Source: Impatiens glandulifera (lineage: Eukaryota > Streptophyta > Magnoliopsida > Ericales > Balsaminaceae). Taken from it: 64,000 bases of DNA. Each line of letters begins with the position of its first letter. The stretch's first letter is position 1. The DNA lies in NCBI RefSeq assembly GCF_907164915.1, contig NC_061862.1:84864846-84928845 (forward strand), written 5' to 3'. The position numbers were made by a program, and so were the translations under genes. Below the pieces are notes generated by a model. It did no database searches. It saw only the letters and a program-made list of their open reading frames with translations, and was not told the DNA's origin. This document shows positions 25,639 through 44,205 of the stretch, in pieces.

Positions 25639-27859
25639 TTATATTTTTTTTTCTTTGAAAAATAAACAATTATAAACATTCTCATCTTTTCTTTAAAAAA
25701 ATAAACTATAAAGAAGTTGAATATTCAATTTTCTTATCATTTACTTTTCTCGTATCGAATAGAGTTTCGTTTTTTTTCATTACTCAGATTTGAATTGGTG
25801 TTATTTTGTTTCGGTCTGACATTCATAATTCTATTTAATTGGATTAATTTTTTCATCTTGAAAATTTTATATTTCAAATAATATTCTTAATCGTTGGTGG
25901 ATCGTTTGTTGCTTATAACCCCATCCGACTCATATGGTGGACTTCAACTGACTCACTCTTCGCCGACAAGCCTTAAACTTTTTATTCGACAAAGTCTTCG
26001 TTAGCACGTCTGATCCGTTCTCACTGGTGTGCACTTTTTCCAAGTGTAATTGTTTTGTTTCAAGCATTTCACTAATCTAGTGTTATCTCACATCAATATG
26101 TTTTGACCTAGATAAATGATTAGAGAGGTGAATAACTCTCTGACCATTGCTAAACACAACAAATTTCTCTTGGTTCAAAGCCAACTCTTTGAGAAATTTT
26201 TTTATCCACAAAACTTCTTTACAACCCTCATAGATTGCAATTTACTCAAATTCTGTGGTAGACAACTCAACATATTAAAATATAGCTTTGATTGTCATGA
26301 AACAACCCCCTACAAAAGTCATCAAAAATTCTAAAATAGACTTCCTGAAATCAACACCACATATCATATCTAAATCTGAATATCCAACTAACATATAATT
26401 ATTGTCGCAAAAATACAAAATCACACTCTGGAAGTAACTACTCCAACACAATAAGAAATATCAGACTAAGTACAAACAATGGTGTACATCAAACTGTCGA
26501 CAACGGATGAATAAGAAACTCTACTCATTTATGTTTCCTCTTTTTCAATTTTAGGACATTACTTAGAAGTTAACTTTTTTTGGAATTAAAGGAGAATTAA
26601 CATGATACCCCATAATCATGGTCCCCCTCTTAAACTCAAAGTGCTTACAAATGTAATCAAATCCGTGACATTTTGGTCTTTTGAGATGACTCTTACCACT
26701 AGACTACTTTGGTGGAGTTGTTCAAAAGTGAACTTGAAATGACCTGCAAGGGAAGAAAAAACTATCTTGGTCTTACTCATATTGAATCTTTCAATAACTT
26801 TCTCGATTTAGTATTTCTAAGATAACCACAAGTTCTCATTCTTTCTATCACGAGAAATATTCATGTCGAATATCTTCTTCGTCGATCCCAAATTTTTCAT
26901 TGAAAAAGATTTGCTCAACTCTTTTTGCTAGTAATGGTCGATTATTAACATGTCGTCAACATATAAAAAAGAAGAATAATGAAGTGATCTTTTAAGTACA
27001 TTTTGACAAACACACAGTGATCTACAATTTCTTGTTGTACCAATGACTCACCATAAAAGATTCATTTTTCTTGTACCATTATTTTGGAGCTTGTTTGAGA
27101 TCATAAAAGCTCTTTTTAAATTTGCACCCAAGATGTTTTTTCCCTTTTCGAATCACTAAAGCTGCTCCATATAATTTTTTTCCAAAATCACCATGAAAAA
27201 TTGTAGTTTAATATCAAGTTGTTCAATCTCTAGGTTCAAGCACGCTACTATATTATGAGCAACTCAGATCGATAACATCTTCACAACCGAAGAATTTTTT
27301 TTCAAAATCAATACATTTCTTTTGACCAAATATTTTTACAACCAAACGAGTTGTATCTTGGTTGTGAATTCTTATTTTTGGTCTTACTATTGTAAATTCA
27401 TCTGTTCTTGGAAATCTTTTTGTCTTCTGCTAACTTTATTAAGTCATAAGTGTGGTTCTCATGAAAAATGATTGCATCTCATCTTCCATAGCTTTCAACC
27501 ACGACTTTTTCTCATTAACAAAAATTGTCTTTTGGTGAATTTTTGTTTCTTTGCATTTGTGAGCACTACATACTCACTTGAAGCGTACCTCATCGATAAA
27601 CGACGCTCTCTTACAAATCTTCTCAAAATATGTTTGACTAGTTAATCTTTAACTTCCTCATTAACATTTTTATTTGGATCAACATCACTCGTCAGTGAAA
27701 TTTCATCATTAGTGATACCATCACTATTATTTGACACATCTTCCCCATGATTAGGATGCATTGTATGTATATGAACTGAATCAAACTCAATAGAATCATC
27801 GTTATTTTTCAATTGTTTATATTTTATCAATATTTGTTATGTTCTAATTTTTCATAAAT

Positions 27860-28184
27860 ATAACATCTTGACTTCTAATGAGCTTTCTATGAATCAAATC
27901 ATAGTGTCTATAACCAAACTATTTAGCCCATAACTGATGAACACATACCGTCTCGTCTTCATATCAAGCTTAGATTGTTAATCTTTCGAAATGTGAACAA
28001 AAACATTGCAGCCAAAGATGCGTAGATGGTCATACATACTTCCTTTCCCGACCATAACTTGTCTAACACCACAAAACTTAAAGAAACGCACAACGTGAGA
28101 TTCAAAAGATGTACTACTCACTATATTCAAAATCTCACCCCAAAAAGATCTTGGTAGATTTAATTGCAAAAACAAATATCTCAC
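27860..28184 (-). pseudogene. copia integrase C-terminal fragment
   Basis: 28184-27978 reads RYLFLQLNLPRSFWGEILN … DHLRIFGCNVFVHISKD, where plant copia integrases have the xxFWxEAxxTAxYxxN … LRVFGCxxYVHI motif. After a stop, 27925-27860 continues FGYRHYDLIHRKLIRSQDVI, the usual GY(K/R)xYD…SRDVxF motif. The two segments are interrupted by stops. Confidence 0.7.
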
Positions 28185-28720
28185 TCTTTCAACTAGTTCG
28201 GTTAATCCTTTCAGCTAAGTTATTTAACTAAGGTGTCTTCGAGGGTATTTTTATGTCGAATTTCTTCATTCTTGTAATAATCGTCAAAAGGACTGCAGTA
28301 CTCACCACCATTATCTATTAGGATACAGTTAAGTTTTGTGCCAACTTATCTTTCCACAAGAGTATGAAACTGTTCGAAAATATCTAACACCTGATTTTTG
28401 GACATTAAAATATATACACTCAATTGTTCATTGAATGATCATCAATAAAAGTCCCAAATATAAGGCACCACCAAGATTTCTTGTTTTCATAGGACCACAC
28501 ACATCAAAATATATTAAATTAAGTATAATTGGTTTTCGTGAGTGATGATTATTTTGTAAGGCAACTCTAGTATACTTCCACACTAAACAATGAACACACT
28601 TCTTCAAAAACGATTCTTCACCCTAGAGAAAAGACTTTTTTAGCCAATATTATCAAGTCTTTCTCGCTCATATGACTAAGTATGTTGTGCCAAAGCACAA
28701 TGTTTTCTTCATAATCAATT

Positions 28721-28948
28721 TCATTGACTAATAAATATGTAATCGTTGCCCGCATTATATATAACGAGCATTTTTTCCTTTGTCAATATCAAGGAACCTT
28801 TAATAAACTTCAATTTCCCGTCACGAAAAGTATTAAAAAATCTTTCATCATCGAGCTTATCAGTGGAGATCAAATTCATATGAAATTTGGGGATGTGTTT
28901 CACATTATTTAGAACCAATGTGTTGTCATTTTCAAACTTTAGACACAT
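28721..28948 (-). pseudogene. copia protease-integrase linker fragment
   Basis: Seventy-five open residues with VLNNVKHIPKFHMNLISTDK followed by LDDERFFNTF, which matches the VRxVPxxxxNLIS motif between protease and integrase in copia polyproteins. Part of the element at 25900-29800. Confidence 0.7.
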
Positions 28949-29800
28949 TTATAAAACCAATAACTTTGTCAATGACATCATTACCCATTCTAACACTTTC
29001 ATAATCATTAACATGGTTTTTTCATCTTGATACTTCAAGGCTATCATGTGCTTGATCAAAAACAATTTGTTGTTACCAATTTTCTAAGTATATAACTCTT
29101 CAAGTTTGCTCCATATACCCTTCACGTGTATCTTTTCACTAACATAATTGAGAATATTATCATCTACCCATTTCATGATATAACCACACACCTGATAATG
29201 ACTCTAAGTCCATTTCTCATCAGTTTTATCTTCTGACTTTTTACTAGCAAACACAGATAAATAATAATCTTTGACATTCATTCTACTCGTATTGGTCTCA
29301 ATTATTGATAAAAAGAACATCAAAAATAATAATACGGAAAAGATTCTTTCTATTTTAGTATCACATTTATAAACATATAAATATTTAATCAATCAAGCGA
29401 CTATTATATCGCTATGATACCACTTGTTGATAAAAAAAACACAAGAAAATAATGCGAAAATTATTCTTTCTATTTTAGTACCATGTTTATAAAAGCTATC
29501 AATATTTAATTCGTCAATCAAATAACAAAAAATAAAGACACGCGAACTTTAGCGTTAAAAATCCTTTTAACAAGAGAAAAAACCACGGGACCCTTATGTC
29601 GCTTAAACCATCCATTATATCACTTATAATGAGTTACCTAATATTTTTAAAAAGGAAGGTTTACAATATAAAAGATTGCCTAAATCTTCAATAACAACAT
29701 CATCCCAATAGTTTTTATTTTGTTTCTCTTTTCATAGACCGAAAACTTTACTAACTATTATATAGTACATAATATATAATATATTATATTAATATATTAT

Positions 29801-31371
29801 TAGTCAAAGCCTACTGGACGGACACCCCAAAACTTATACTTTTCGATTGTATTGGTGATCATTTCTTAAGTCCATGCCTGTCTCTATTATAATAGTAAAA
29901 GAGACGAAATAATTAGATATGAAGTTGTTTTTTTCAATAAAAAATTACTAAATTTGATTTTTCATATGAAAGACCTTTTATAGGTATCCTCTCATGATTT
30001 GTATTAATTTTTCACTATTTCGACCATATATGTAGATGATATATTTTCACTTGGTAGAACATTTTTCAGCATTGTTTATCAACCATCGACAATGATAATT
30101 TTAACTGTCGTTCAATATATTTGGTAGAAATTATTTTGACACCGTTTTATTGATTCTTTCGGCTTACCCTAATTCATCCCTCATTATTTATGAACTCAAA
30201 TAAATTCATTTTTAGAGCAACCTTTAACCAAATACATAATTATTGGATCTTTTCCATTGAGAGTTTTTTTAATTATTTATATAATTTGATATCTAAATGA
30301 CCAGATATTTATTTTGATTTTATAAATGTTATCTTATATTATTTATTAATTAGTTTTCTATATATAACTCTAATTTGAATATAATATTAGAAAAGCAGTG
30401 TTCAACCCAAATCATGTTCAATCCAAATCAATATTGAGAAGTTTTTTTAAAATCAAAAAATTATTTTAAATTGCAAGAGTTCCTCTACAACAATATTATA
30501 TATATATATATATATATTATTTTGAATGTTTTCCCCCTCAACTTTATTATTATTTATATATATAACTAATTTAAGAAATGGAGTCTCATAACTCAAAGTA
30601 GATATCAATAACTCATGTATTCTCTATATTCGAATTATTTACAGAAGAAATAAAATTAAAACTCACTAAAAACAAGTTAAATTATTAAATCAATTAATAA
30701 GTTTATTTATTTAAATAAAATAATATTTTTTTAACATATAAATATAAATTCACTTTATTAATGCAAAATTTATAATTAAAAAAATCATAAATATTTAACT
30801 AGTATAAGAATTTAAAATTATATTAGATTCCATCCATATTATTTTATTTTAAGTATTAAATCAATACTTGTTAACGTACTAATATTTTACATAATAATAA
30901 TAAAGAGCGGGAAGTTGGCGTAAAAAATGATGTGGCAGCACTTAGATAAATTTTATTTTAGTTCATTCAACCTTATTCTCGACATCATTCATGTGATACC
31001 ATTATCGTTTTTCATAGTTACTTTTTTTTTTTAAATAAGTAAAAAATTGATTCATATTAAATTGGGCTTGAATTAGGAAAATGATGAGTTGATTCTTGTT
31101 CCAAGATGGGCTAGTAGCCCCGGCCCAGCGTAAGCGTGTCTTTTTCTCTCATCCTCAATTAAACCGCCGAAAACCACAACCAACGAACTTCAAGCTGAGA
31201 GAGAAGCTGCTGGTCCGACTCCCCTCAGTTTCTCCGCCCGTCGTCCTTTCTCTCTCTCTCTTTCATTTATAATAAGCTTTCTCTTGTGAAGACTCATGTA
31301 AATGCTTTCTCTCTCTCTCTCTCTATTTCTCATCACATCTTCCTGAAAATCATCGCCTGTTTTCGGATCAA
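29801..31371. other. AT-rich intergenic DNA and PDH E1-beta promoter/leader
   Basis: 29800-31080 is AT-rich with a TA tract near 30500 and no gene. The last 200 bases before the ATG at 31372 contain two CT-microsatellite tracts (about 31245-31265 and 31305-31330), common in plant 5' UTRs. No core promoter element is assigned. Confidence 0.45.
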
Positions 31372-32952
31372 ATGGCTGCAATTTTCCAAGGAGTAACCTC
31401 TCTCAAATACTCCACCTCCGTCAATTCCAAGGCGGCATTTCTCTACCCATCTCCTAGATCCGTCTCAGGTTTTGTCTCGCATGTGCTTCTGATCTCTCCT
31501 ATTCATTTCAAAGATTGTATTTTTATCTTCTAAATGTAGTAGATACAACCGAAAATAAGATTTATGCTCTTATTTTTCATCTGATTCTTTCAATTTCATG
31601 ATACGGACACTTGCAGAAGCCAAACCATCCTTCTTGGTTGTTAAATCTGATGCAAATTTTAGCTCTGGGTTGATTAGCAGGACCCGCAAAGCTCAGCTGA
31701 ATCTCCCTAATGCTGTCGCCGTTAGTTTCTCTATCTTTCTTTCCCTCCTCTATGTCTCTATGCTATGTTGTTGGACCTGAAATTCGTTTTATTTTTTCTG
31801 TAGACGAAAGCTGATAACAAAACCTCTTCTTCTGCTGCTGCATCTAAACCAGGGTATGTCTAGATCAATAGTGTTTATCAACTGGATCTGTTTAAAATAG
31901 TTTTACTTGTTCAATCTTTCAAATCAACTAGCCAATTATCACACTTGTGCCAAAGATTGATAGTACGGTTGTTGTTCAGGCATGAACTTTTACTTTTCGA
32001 AGCACTTGGTGAAGGACTGGCTGAAGAAATGGAAAGGGATCCTAGTGTATGTGTGATGGGTGAAGACGTGGGTCACTATGGTGGATCATACAAGGTGACG
32101 AAAGGCCTTGCAACTAAATTTGGGGATTTAAGGGTTCTGGATACACCCATAGCTGAGAATTCCTTCACCGGGATGGCCATTGGAGCGGCTATGACAGGGC
32201 TAAGGCCGGTTATAGAAGGAATGAACATGGGTTTTCTCCTCTTAGCTTTCAACCAGATATCCAACAACTGTGGAATGCTTCATTACACATCTGGTGGGCA
32301 ATTCAAAATCCCTGTAGTTATTCGTGGGCCTGGTGGAGTGGGTCGTCAGCTAGGGGCAGAGCATTCTCAAAGGCTAGAGTCGTATTTTCAGTCAATCCCT
32401 GGAATTCAGATGGTGGCATGTTCAACACCTTACAACGCTAAAGGGTTGATGAAAGCTGCTATTCGTAGCGAAAACCCTGTTATACTTTTCGAGCATGTTT
32501 TGCTTTATAATCTGAAGGAGAGGATTCCAGATGAAGAATATGTGCTGAACCTAGAGGAGGCGGAGATGGTGAGACCGGGTGAGCATGTAACAATTCTGAC
32601 TTATTCGAGGATGAGATATCATGTGATGCAGGCTGCGAAGACATTGGTGAATGAAGGGTATGATCCTGAGGTGATTGATATTAGGTCTTTGAAACCGTTT
32701 GATCTTCACATGATTGGGAATTCGGTGAAGAAGACACACAGGGTTCTGATAGTGGAAGAATGTATGAGGACCGGTGGTATTGGGGCTAGTTTGACAGCGG
32801 CTATAACAGAGAATTTTCACGATTATTTGGACGCTCCGATTAGGTGTTTGTCGTCGCAGGATGTTCCGACACCTTATGCTGGGACTTTGGAGGATGTGAC
32901 GGTTGTTCAGCCTGCTCAAATCGTGACTGCAGTCAAGCAGCTCTGCGCCTGA
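31372..32952 (+). CDS. PDHB: Chloroplast pyruvate dehydrogenase E1 subunit beta
   Basis: Four exons (31372-31468, 31617-31720, 31804-31853, 31980-32952) join in frame to 407 residues, matching plastid E1-beta (about 406 residues in Arabidopsis). The first three exons encode a Ser/Ala-rich plastid transit peptide (about residues 1-75, starting [16 protein letters not shown]). Exon 4 carries the transketolase pyrimidine-binding domain with [36 protein letters not shown] and [16 protein letters not shown], then the C-terminal transketolase domain with RTGGIGASL and a final QLCA. With E1-alpha it forms the TPP-dependent decarboxylase that feeds acetyl-CoA into plastid fatty-acid synthesis. Splice sites are canonical and there are no interruptions. 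The mitochondrial paralogue is less likely given the sequence and leader. Confidence 0.95.
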
Positions 32953-34366
32953 GTGATCTAATAATGAATTATGAAATAATAATTTGGATGTTGTTTTGCT
33001 ACTTATTTCATCAAACTCTATTCTGATATCATTTTATCTGTCTTTGTCATTTGTTGTTCATGAAGAAGAGTTAGCTTTCATATTTTGGCTTCTCCATAGA
33101 TATCTGTCATTTTGCTTTATTTGTTTGCTGGATCTATTGTTGTTTTCTTGTTATTAACATAATATCAGACCTAGTTTTTTACATTACCTTATTATTAATA
33201 TCAGTTAGTTTGGCTATTGCACTCACTGCAAGAGACACAACTTGTGACTTATGTTTCTACTTTTCTCTATCTCTCATCTCTATGTCATTGGTGTTTTGAT
33301 TGTTGTCTTCTCTAAAGTAACCAAATTTTATGCCCATATACATTAATTTTATAAAAATATATGTGACTAAAAACAAAATGTATAAATTATAAAGTTTTAA
33401 CAAATATAAGCTAACAAAATCTAGATAGACTATAGGCTTAATTAAGAAATTTTAGTATAAGTTTCATCGAACACATATTTAATTGTTGGGCAAAATTTCT
33501 AAGATTGTTACAGATTTTTAATAATCTAGATATATTGTTCAACCCCTTAATCAAACATTATATCTTTGGGAAAAATATTACAAATGCATACATTATTTTA
33601 TTGACTCAATAAACTAAATAGACGAACACAGATAATGTAATTGTTGAAAGAAAAAAGATTTTGATTTTTTGAAAAAGTGAAGCATTTAAAGATATATCAA
33701 ATGTTTCAAAACTGTATTTGAAAAATTAACTTCATTTTCGTCATTAAACAACCAAAAATAGTAGTTAAATTGTTATTTTAAAAAAAAATGATAAAAATAA
33801 ATAAATATTCATTCACCTTAAAAATTAATATTTTGATATTTTTCGTCACCTCACATTTCAAACATTTCTCAATCAATCTCACATATTACTTCTAAGCGAG
33901 CATTTTGAACTAATATATTACACAATCATTTCGGTCAACCAACTACCTCATTACTAACTTTTATGCCTTACTTCAAACATTTTGATACTCCAATCTCTAT
34001 AATTATATATATTATAAATTAATTAACACAAATAAAATTATTAATAAATTATAAAATAATTAATACAAATAAAATTATTAATATAGGTAAACGAGCACTT
34101 GATAATTTATTCACTATTTTGACCTACTATCTAGAAATGGCCGATCTGGATATATTTCATCGGGATATATTTAATCACTTATCACACATATACTCACTTT
34201 GAACATTATACACTAATCAACTCGTGTTATTGGTCACGTCTACCTTACTTTGGGTATTTTACTCCAATTTGAACTATCATTATCTAAATTCCTCAAATTC
34301 GCATCCTAGTATCAAATTTGAAATGTGAACATTTTAACCACGACATGACTGTTGAATTTATTTATA

Positions 34367-34462
<96 letters not shown>

Positions 34463-35985
34463 CATCAAATGATCAAATAAATTAATTTATTTTTATTTAA
34501 ATATATTACGAATTTATTTTTAAATAAGTTGTTATATATATAATTATATAGATTATAAAATAATTAATATAAATAAAATTATATATATTTATTATAAAAA
34601 AAATCATTAAAGGAGATAAATAGTTACAAAAATTAATTATTTGTATTTAAATATATTACAAATAATTTTTTTTGTATAAGTTGTTTTATATATAATATAT
34701 AATTACTTATAAAGAAAATATAAAATTTAATTAAAAAGGAAAGACGTTTTACCTTCATAATTAATATAGATTATTTTTTTTAAAATATATATAATTTAAA
34801 AATAGACCTTTATTATATAACTTATACTCATATCCGTTAACTCATGGTTGGGTTTATATTTAAATAAATTAACTCGATTCATCTTATCCAAACATAAAGA
34901 TCCAAAACAAATAACAACAACCCGCTAATTTAATTTTTTTAAAATAAAGCAATATATATATAATTTATGAACAAATTATGTGTCATAAACTTCCGTGGCT
35001 TGATTGTGTAGTATTTTTATTTATATTTGTATCCTTGATTCGTCGAGTATCCGATTTCGATTTCAACGGATATCTCGTTACCTGATTAAATACCTATAAA
35101 AATTTAAATATTAAAAAAAAACATAACTTTATTAAACAATAAATATTAGTAAAAACATAAATGAAAATATGGTTTACCTACCATATCAATTGTAGATATT
35201 AAAAAAATAATAATAATTTTATTGTTACTAGAGTTAAAAATAAAATAATTGTAGAAGAAAAAAAATAAAAAAAGAGTAGAGAAAAAAAAAGACTAATGAT
35301 ATCGAAATAATATTTTTAAGAATATTGAAAAATAAAAGTTAAACTAGGTAAGAAAGAACAACCTAAATAATATATTTATTGTGATATTTATCACTTTTAT
35401 ACGTGTGAAGGTCAAATTAAAACTTAATAAGAAAATAATAATTTATTTTTAATATTAATATCTCCATCCTAAGCGGATCCATGTAAAAGCATCTTCTTAA
35501 TTTTTCGTATCTATGGCTACCCTAAATGTGGTCTAGGATTGAAAAAAGTATTATTTCTTTTATTATTTAAATGTTAAATTTTGCAATAATAAGAAATCCA
35601 TTATTAATTCAACAAATCAAGACAAGTTAAATTATATATTTTATCAAAGAATTAATAGAAATAATATATATATATATATATTTAATTTTCTGAAAATGAG
35701 AAAAGAAATATGTAAATAAATAAATGTACATAATACTAGGATGAAATTAAAAAAATATATAAAATGCTTCCATGACAAGACGGGGCAACCTATGATTGAG
35801 ACGTGTCTCTACAAAAACCAAAATAAATTCTAACAAGCAAAGAAAGGAATTAATGATTTCACAAAATATATAGAAAAATATTTGAATCTTTTTAACTAGT
35901 ATATAAAGTCATACCTATCTTTCATACCTTTCTCTCCCCCGCCCTCTTTCCATTTTCCAAAATCTCTCTATCTCTCTCCCTCTTT
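32953..35985. other. Intergenic DNA with a dispersed repeat and a TA tract
   Basis: 32953-33310 is the likely 3' UTR and downstream flank of the E1-beta gene. 33830-34355 carries diverged copies of the CAAACATTTCTCAATC…CGAGCATTTTG repeat also seen at 16.9-18.2 kb. A long TA tract follows at 34374-34457. 34460-35900 is AT-rich with no gene recognised. 35930-35985 is a CT-rich leader for the next gene. Confidence 0.5.
34374..34457. repeat. (TA)n microsatellite
   Basis: About 80 bases of alternating AT/TA without interruption. Confidence 0.95.
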
Positions 35986-37187
35986 ATGGAAAGAGTTTTG
36001 AAAAGGCTTGCGATCATACATTATTTATTATTCCTAATTTCCCTCTCTTTTTCTGGTAAGTTCATCATCATGTCATTTTCACCACAATATTTTTATTTTT
36101 TATGGTAAGTTCATCAGTGCGGTTTGATTTCCATAATAAATTTACAGGTTTTGGCTGTATTTCCGGAGGGGGAGGAGTGGGCTCACTTGGCATCAACTAT
36201 GGCCAAATTGGCAACAATTTACTACCGCCGGAAAATGTCGTCGAGCTCTTAAAATCTCTCAAAATCATGAAAGCAAGAATTTACGACACCAACCCTCAAA
36301 TCCTAAATGCATTTGCAAACTCGGGTGTCGAACTCATTGTGACAGTTGAAAATCAGATGCTAGCCACCTTAATGGATCCTCAACAAGCCTTATTATGGGT
36401 CAATTCCCACATTAGACCTTATTTTCCATCAACTAACATAACTGGGATTGCAGTAGGAAACGAGGTCTTCACTGGGGATGGAACTTCGTCCCAAATTCTC
36501 ACATACTTAGTTCCGGCGATGGTCAACATTCATGCAGCTCTAGTCCAACTCAGTCTCAGCCAATACATCAGCGTGTCAACCCCCAGTTCCCTGGCGGTGC
36601 TGGAGGAGTCCTATCCACCCTCGGCCGGTTGTTTTAGAAAAGAGCTAGCCGCGATCATGCCTCAGATCCTCCGTTTCTTGAACAACACAAATTCCCCGTT
36701 TTGGATCAATGCATACCCATATTTTGCATACAAAGATAACCCATCTCAGATTTCTATAGACTATGTGTTGTTTAATGTCCCGAATCAAGGAATGGTAGAT
36801 CCATACACAAAGTTGCATTATAACAACATGTTGTACGCTCAAGTTGATGCTGTCGTGTTTGCTCTAGCTAAAATGGGATTTGGAGACATTAAAGTTGGGG
36901 TTTCAGAGACAGGCTGGCCGTCCATGGGGGACCCGAATGAGGTGGGTGCTACACTTGAGAATGCGGCAATGTATAACCGCAACTTATTAAGGAGGCAAAT
37001 GGCCGATGAGGGTACACCATTGAGGCCAAACGTGACACTAGATGTTTACTTGTTTGCACTTTTTAATGAGGATTTGAAGCCCGGACCAGACTCCGAGAGG
37101 AACTATGGCCTTTTTAAGCCAGACGGAACCATGTCCTACAATGTTGGTCTAACTAATTCGATGTCATCATCAGAGATAAGAACATAA
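35986..37187 (+). CDS. GH17 glucan endo-1,3-beta-glucosidase
   Basis: Two exons (35986-36055 and 36148-37187) join in frame to 369 residues. Exon 1 encodes a signal peptide (MERVLKRLAIIHYLLFLISL…), so the enzyme is predicted secreted to the wall or apoplast. The mature protein opens with LGINYGQIGNNLLPP, the GH17 start. The acid/base Glu is E129 in GIAVGNEVFTGDG and the nucleophile is E277 in VGVSETGWPS; both are present, as is LFNEDLKPGP near the C-terminus. It has the short plant form, without an X8/CBM43 domain, and no clear GPI tail. It resembles the Arabidopsis endo-glucosidase 11/14 group, but I do not assign a symbol. The first-exon ATG is chosen for the signal peptide; a downstream ATG at 36102 lies in the intron. 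Confidence 0.93.
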
Positions 37188-37388
37188 TCATTCAATTCAA
37201 ACATAAATCATACTATTATAATGGAAGTGTAAATTATTTAAATATCAGATTCCTATGATGTATCACTACTTCCCACATTATACATTTTATCTACTTTTTT
37301 TAGAATATTAAGTTTGTGTATTGTATTATGAATGTCATATTTAAGGACAACACATTAATAGCATTACATTAAAGCCAGTGCAATACCT

Positions 37389-42503
<5,115 letters not shown>

Positions 42504-43118
42504 CTACAGTTCCGAGATAGAGAGAGATATCACTGGAATGAAAACTCGTGCAGATATTATATTCTTCACTCCCTATGGATTGATCAATTTTGGAGACTAT
42601 TCCTACTGAAAAAACAAGCATAGGTTTGAATTTTAAGGTAGAGATTATAATTCAAAATATTGTTTCCAAATTAAAATACATTAATAGTCTATATTAGTGA
42701 CAACATAATTAAAATAAACACAATCTCTTCAATTATAGATTAACATAATTAAAACAAATATCAACTACTAATTATTTGTAAAACGCTCACACTATTCACC
42801 AAAACCAGTCATACTAAAATCATCACCACTTCACTATCGAGACATCAATATTCTTCATGAAATTTTAGTAAGTTATATTATTGATAAACTAATAAGTAAT
42901 ACAAGAAAAAAAGTTAGTCGCTTACGTTGAGAGACTTCAATGTTACATTCTGCTAGCTCTTTTATGATGTCTAAAAGATGGTTAAAATTGGAGGCTCATT
43001 TTCCGAAATCTAATCTTGAGTTAAACTAAACTCCTCCAAATCAATTGGTTCGTAATTTTGAACTCTTGCATTTCTAACAACAATATATAAAAAAAATATA
43101 TCAAGTATAATTAGGGAT
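42504..43118. other. Promoter side of the AAA ATPase gene and spacer
   Basis: 42504-42620 is likely 5' UTR/promoter of the minus-strand ATPase gene. No core promoter motif stands out. 42620-43118 has no gene. Confidence 0.4.
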
Positions 43119-43895
43119 GACAATGGGGCGGTTCGGGGCGGGGAATGCAATTACCATCCCTGCCCCGTTTTAATTTCGGGGATTTTTTTAATACCATCCC
43201 CGCCCCCGTTCGGTTTTTTTCGGTTTCAGAGAATCCCGCGGGGCACCGTTAATAATTTTTATTTTAAAAAATAAATAAATATTATACAATAAAATTATAT
43301 AAACCAATTTTTTAATATAATATATATTGTAATATATTAAAATTTTATATTATTATAAAAAAATCATTTTTATACTCTTATAAAATATAGTAAATAAATA
43401 AATATATAGGTGATTTAATATATTTAATTATGTTTATGGTATTCGGGGTAGAATCGGGGTGAAAACGGGGTGAAATCGGGGCGGGAGACACAAATACCAT
43501 TTCCGCCCCATCCTCGTTCGGTTTTTTTCGGTTTCAGAGAATCCCGCGGGGCACCGTTAATAATTTTTATTTTAAAAAATAAATAAATATTATACAATAA
43601 AATTATATAAACCAATTTTTTAATATAATATATATTGTAATATATTAAAATTTTATATTATTATAAAAAAATCATTTTTATACTCTTATAAAATATAGTA
43701 AATAAATAAATATATAGGTGATTTAATATATTTAATTATGTTTATGGTATTCGGGGTAGAATCGGGGTGAAAACGGGGTGAAATCGGGGCGGGAGACACA
43801 AATACCATCTCCGCCCCATCCTCGTTCGGTTTCGGGGAAAAACCGTCCCAAACGGGGCAATTCGGTTCGGTTTTCGCGAGACGGTTTCAAATTCA
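43119..43895. mobile_element. hAT-end-like repeat with 308-bp tandem duplication
   Basis: It starts TAGGGATGACAATGGGGCGG, the terminal sequence common to many plant hAT elements, followed by CGGGGC-rich subterminal motifs. A unit of 308 bases (43211-43518) is repeated almost exactly at 43519-43826. Both contain TTCAGAGAATCCCGCGGGGC and ATTCGGGGTAGAATCGGGGT. No right-hand TIR (…TCATCCCTA) is seen, so the element is truncated. The open frames through it (RPDFTPFSPRFYPEYHKHN) are repeat artefacts. Confidence 0.65.
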
Positions 43896-44028
43896 TTAAA
43901 AAATATATGATCAAAATGTAAAAATTAATTTAATATAAGAGACATAGTGTAACTTTGTTGTAGTCTCAAGTTGTAATGCACATAACCAAATCATTCAGCT
44001 TTTAATGCTCTAGTTTGTCCAGTACCTT

Positions 44029-44205
44029 CTACAAGTCTTTCAGAAATGCCTCGGTTGCGTGAGAGTTGTTGTAATAACAGAATTTCGTGTTCGGAGAATT
44101 GCATCTCGGATACTTCATCGGCTGTTCCGTAACCCTCACCGCCGTCACAGTTTTTCGGCCACCTGGTTGTTCTTCCGTCACAATATTATTATTTGACGTT
44201 GACAT
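44029..44205 (-). pseudogene. Dof zinc-finger gene fragment, copy 1
   Basis: The minus frame from ATG 44205 reads MSTSNNNIVTEEQPGGRKTV and then MKYPRCNSPNTKFCYYNNS, the start of a Dof DNA-binding domain (family consensus: C-P-R-C-x-S-x-N-T-K-F-C-Y-Y-N-N-Y). The first cysteine reads Tyr and the frame diverges after YYNN, so the CX2C…CX2C finger is incomplete. It is followed upstream (44390-44722) by one arm of the repeat that bounds copy 2. Confidence 0.75.

Larger units (their letters stand above)
25900..29800 (-). mobile_element. Decayed Ty1/copia retrotransposon
   Basis: Read on the minus strand: an LTR whose terminus TGTTGATAAAA starts at 29425 (plus side), then a primer-binding site TGGTATCATAGC (29411-29422), gag remnants (29300-29000), pre-integrase (28948-28721), integrase C-terminal region (28184-27860), and RT including the catalytic motif YVDDML near 26950. 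RNase H remnants follow around 26100 (KHIDVR) and a purine-rich GAGTCGGATGGGG near 25920 fits a polypurine tract. Many stops and frameshifts. I could not recognise a matching 3' LTR at 25640-25915. Confidence 0.7.

Noticed and set aside
32551..32919. 122-residue minus-strand open frame
   Set aside because: Antisense shadow of the PDH E1-beta exon 4.
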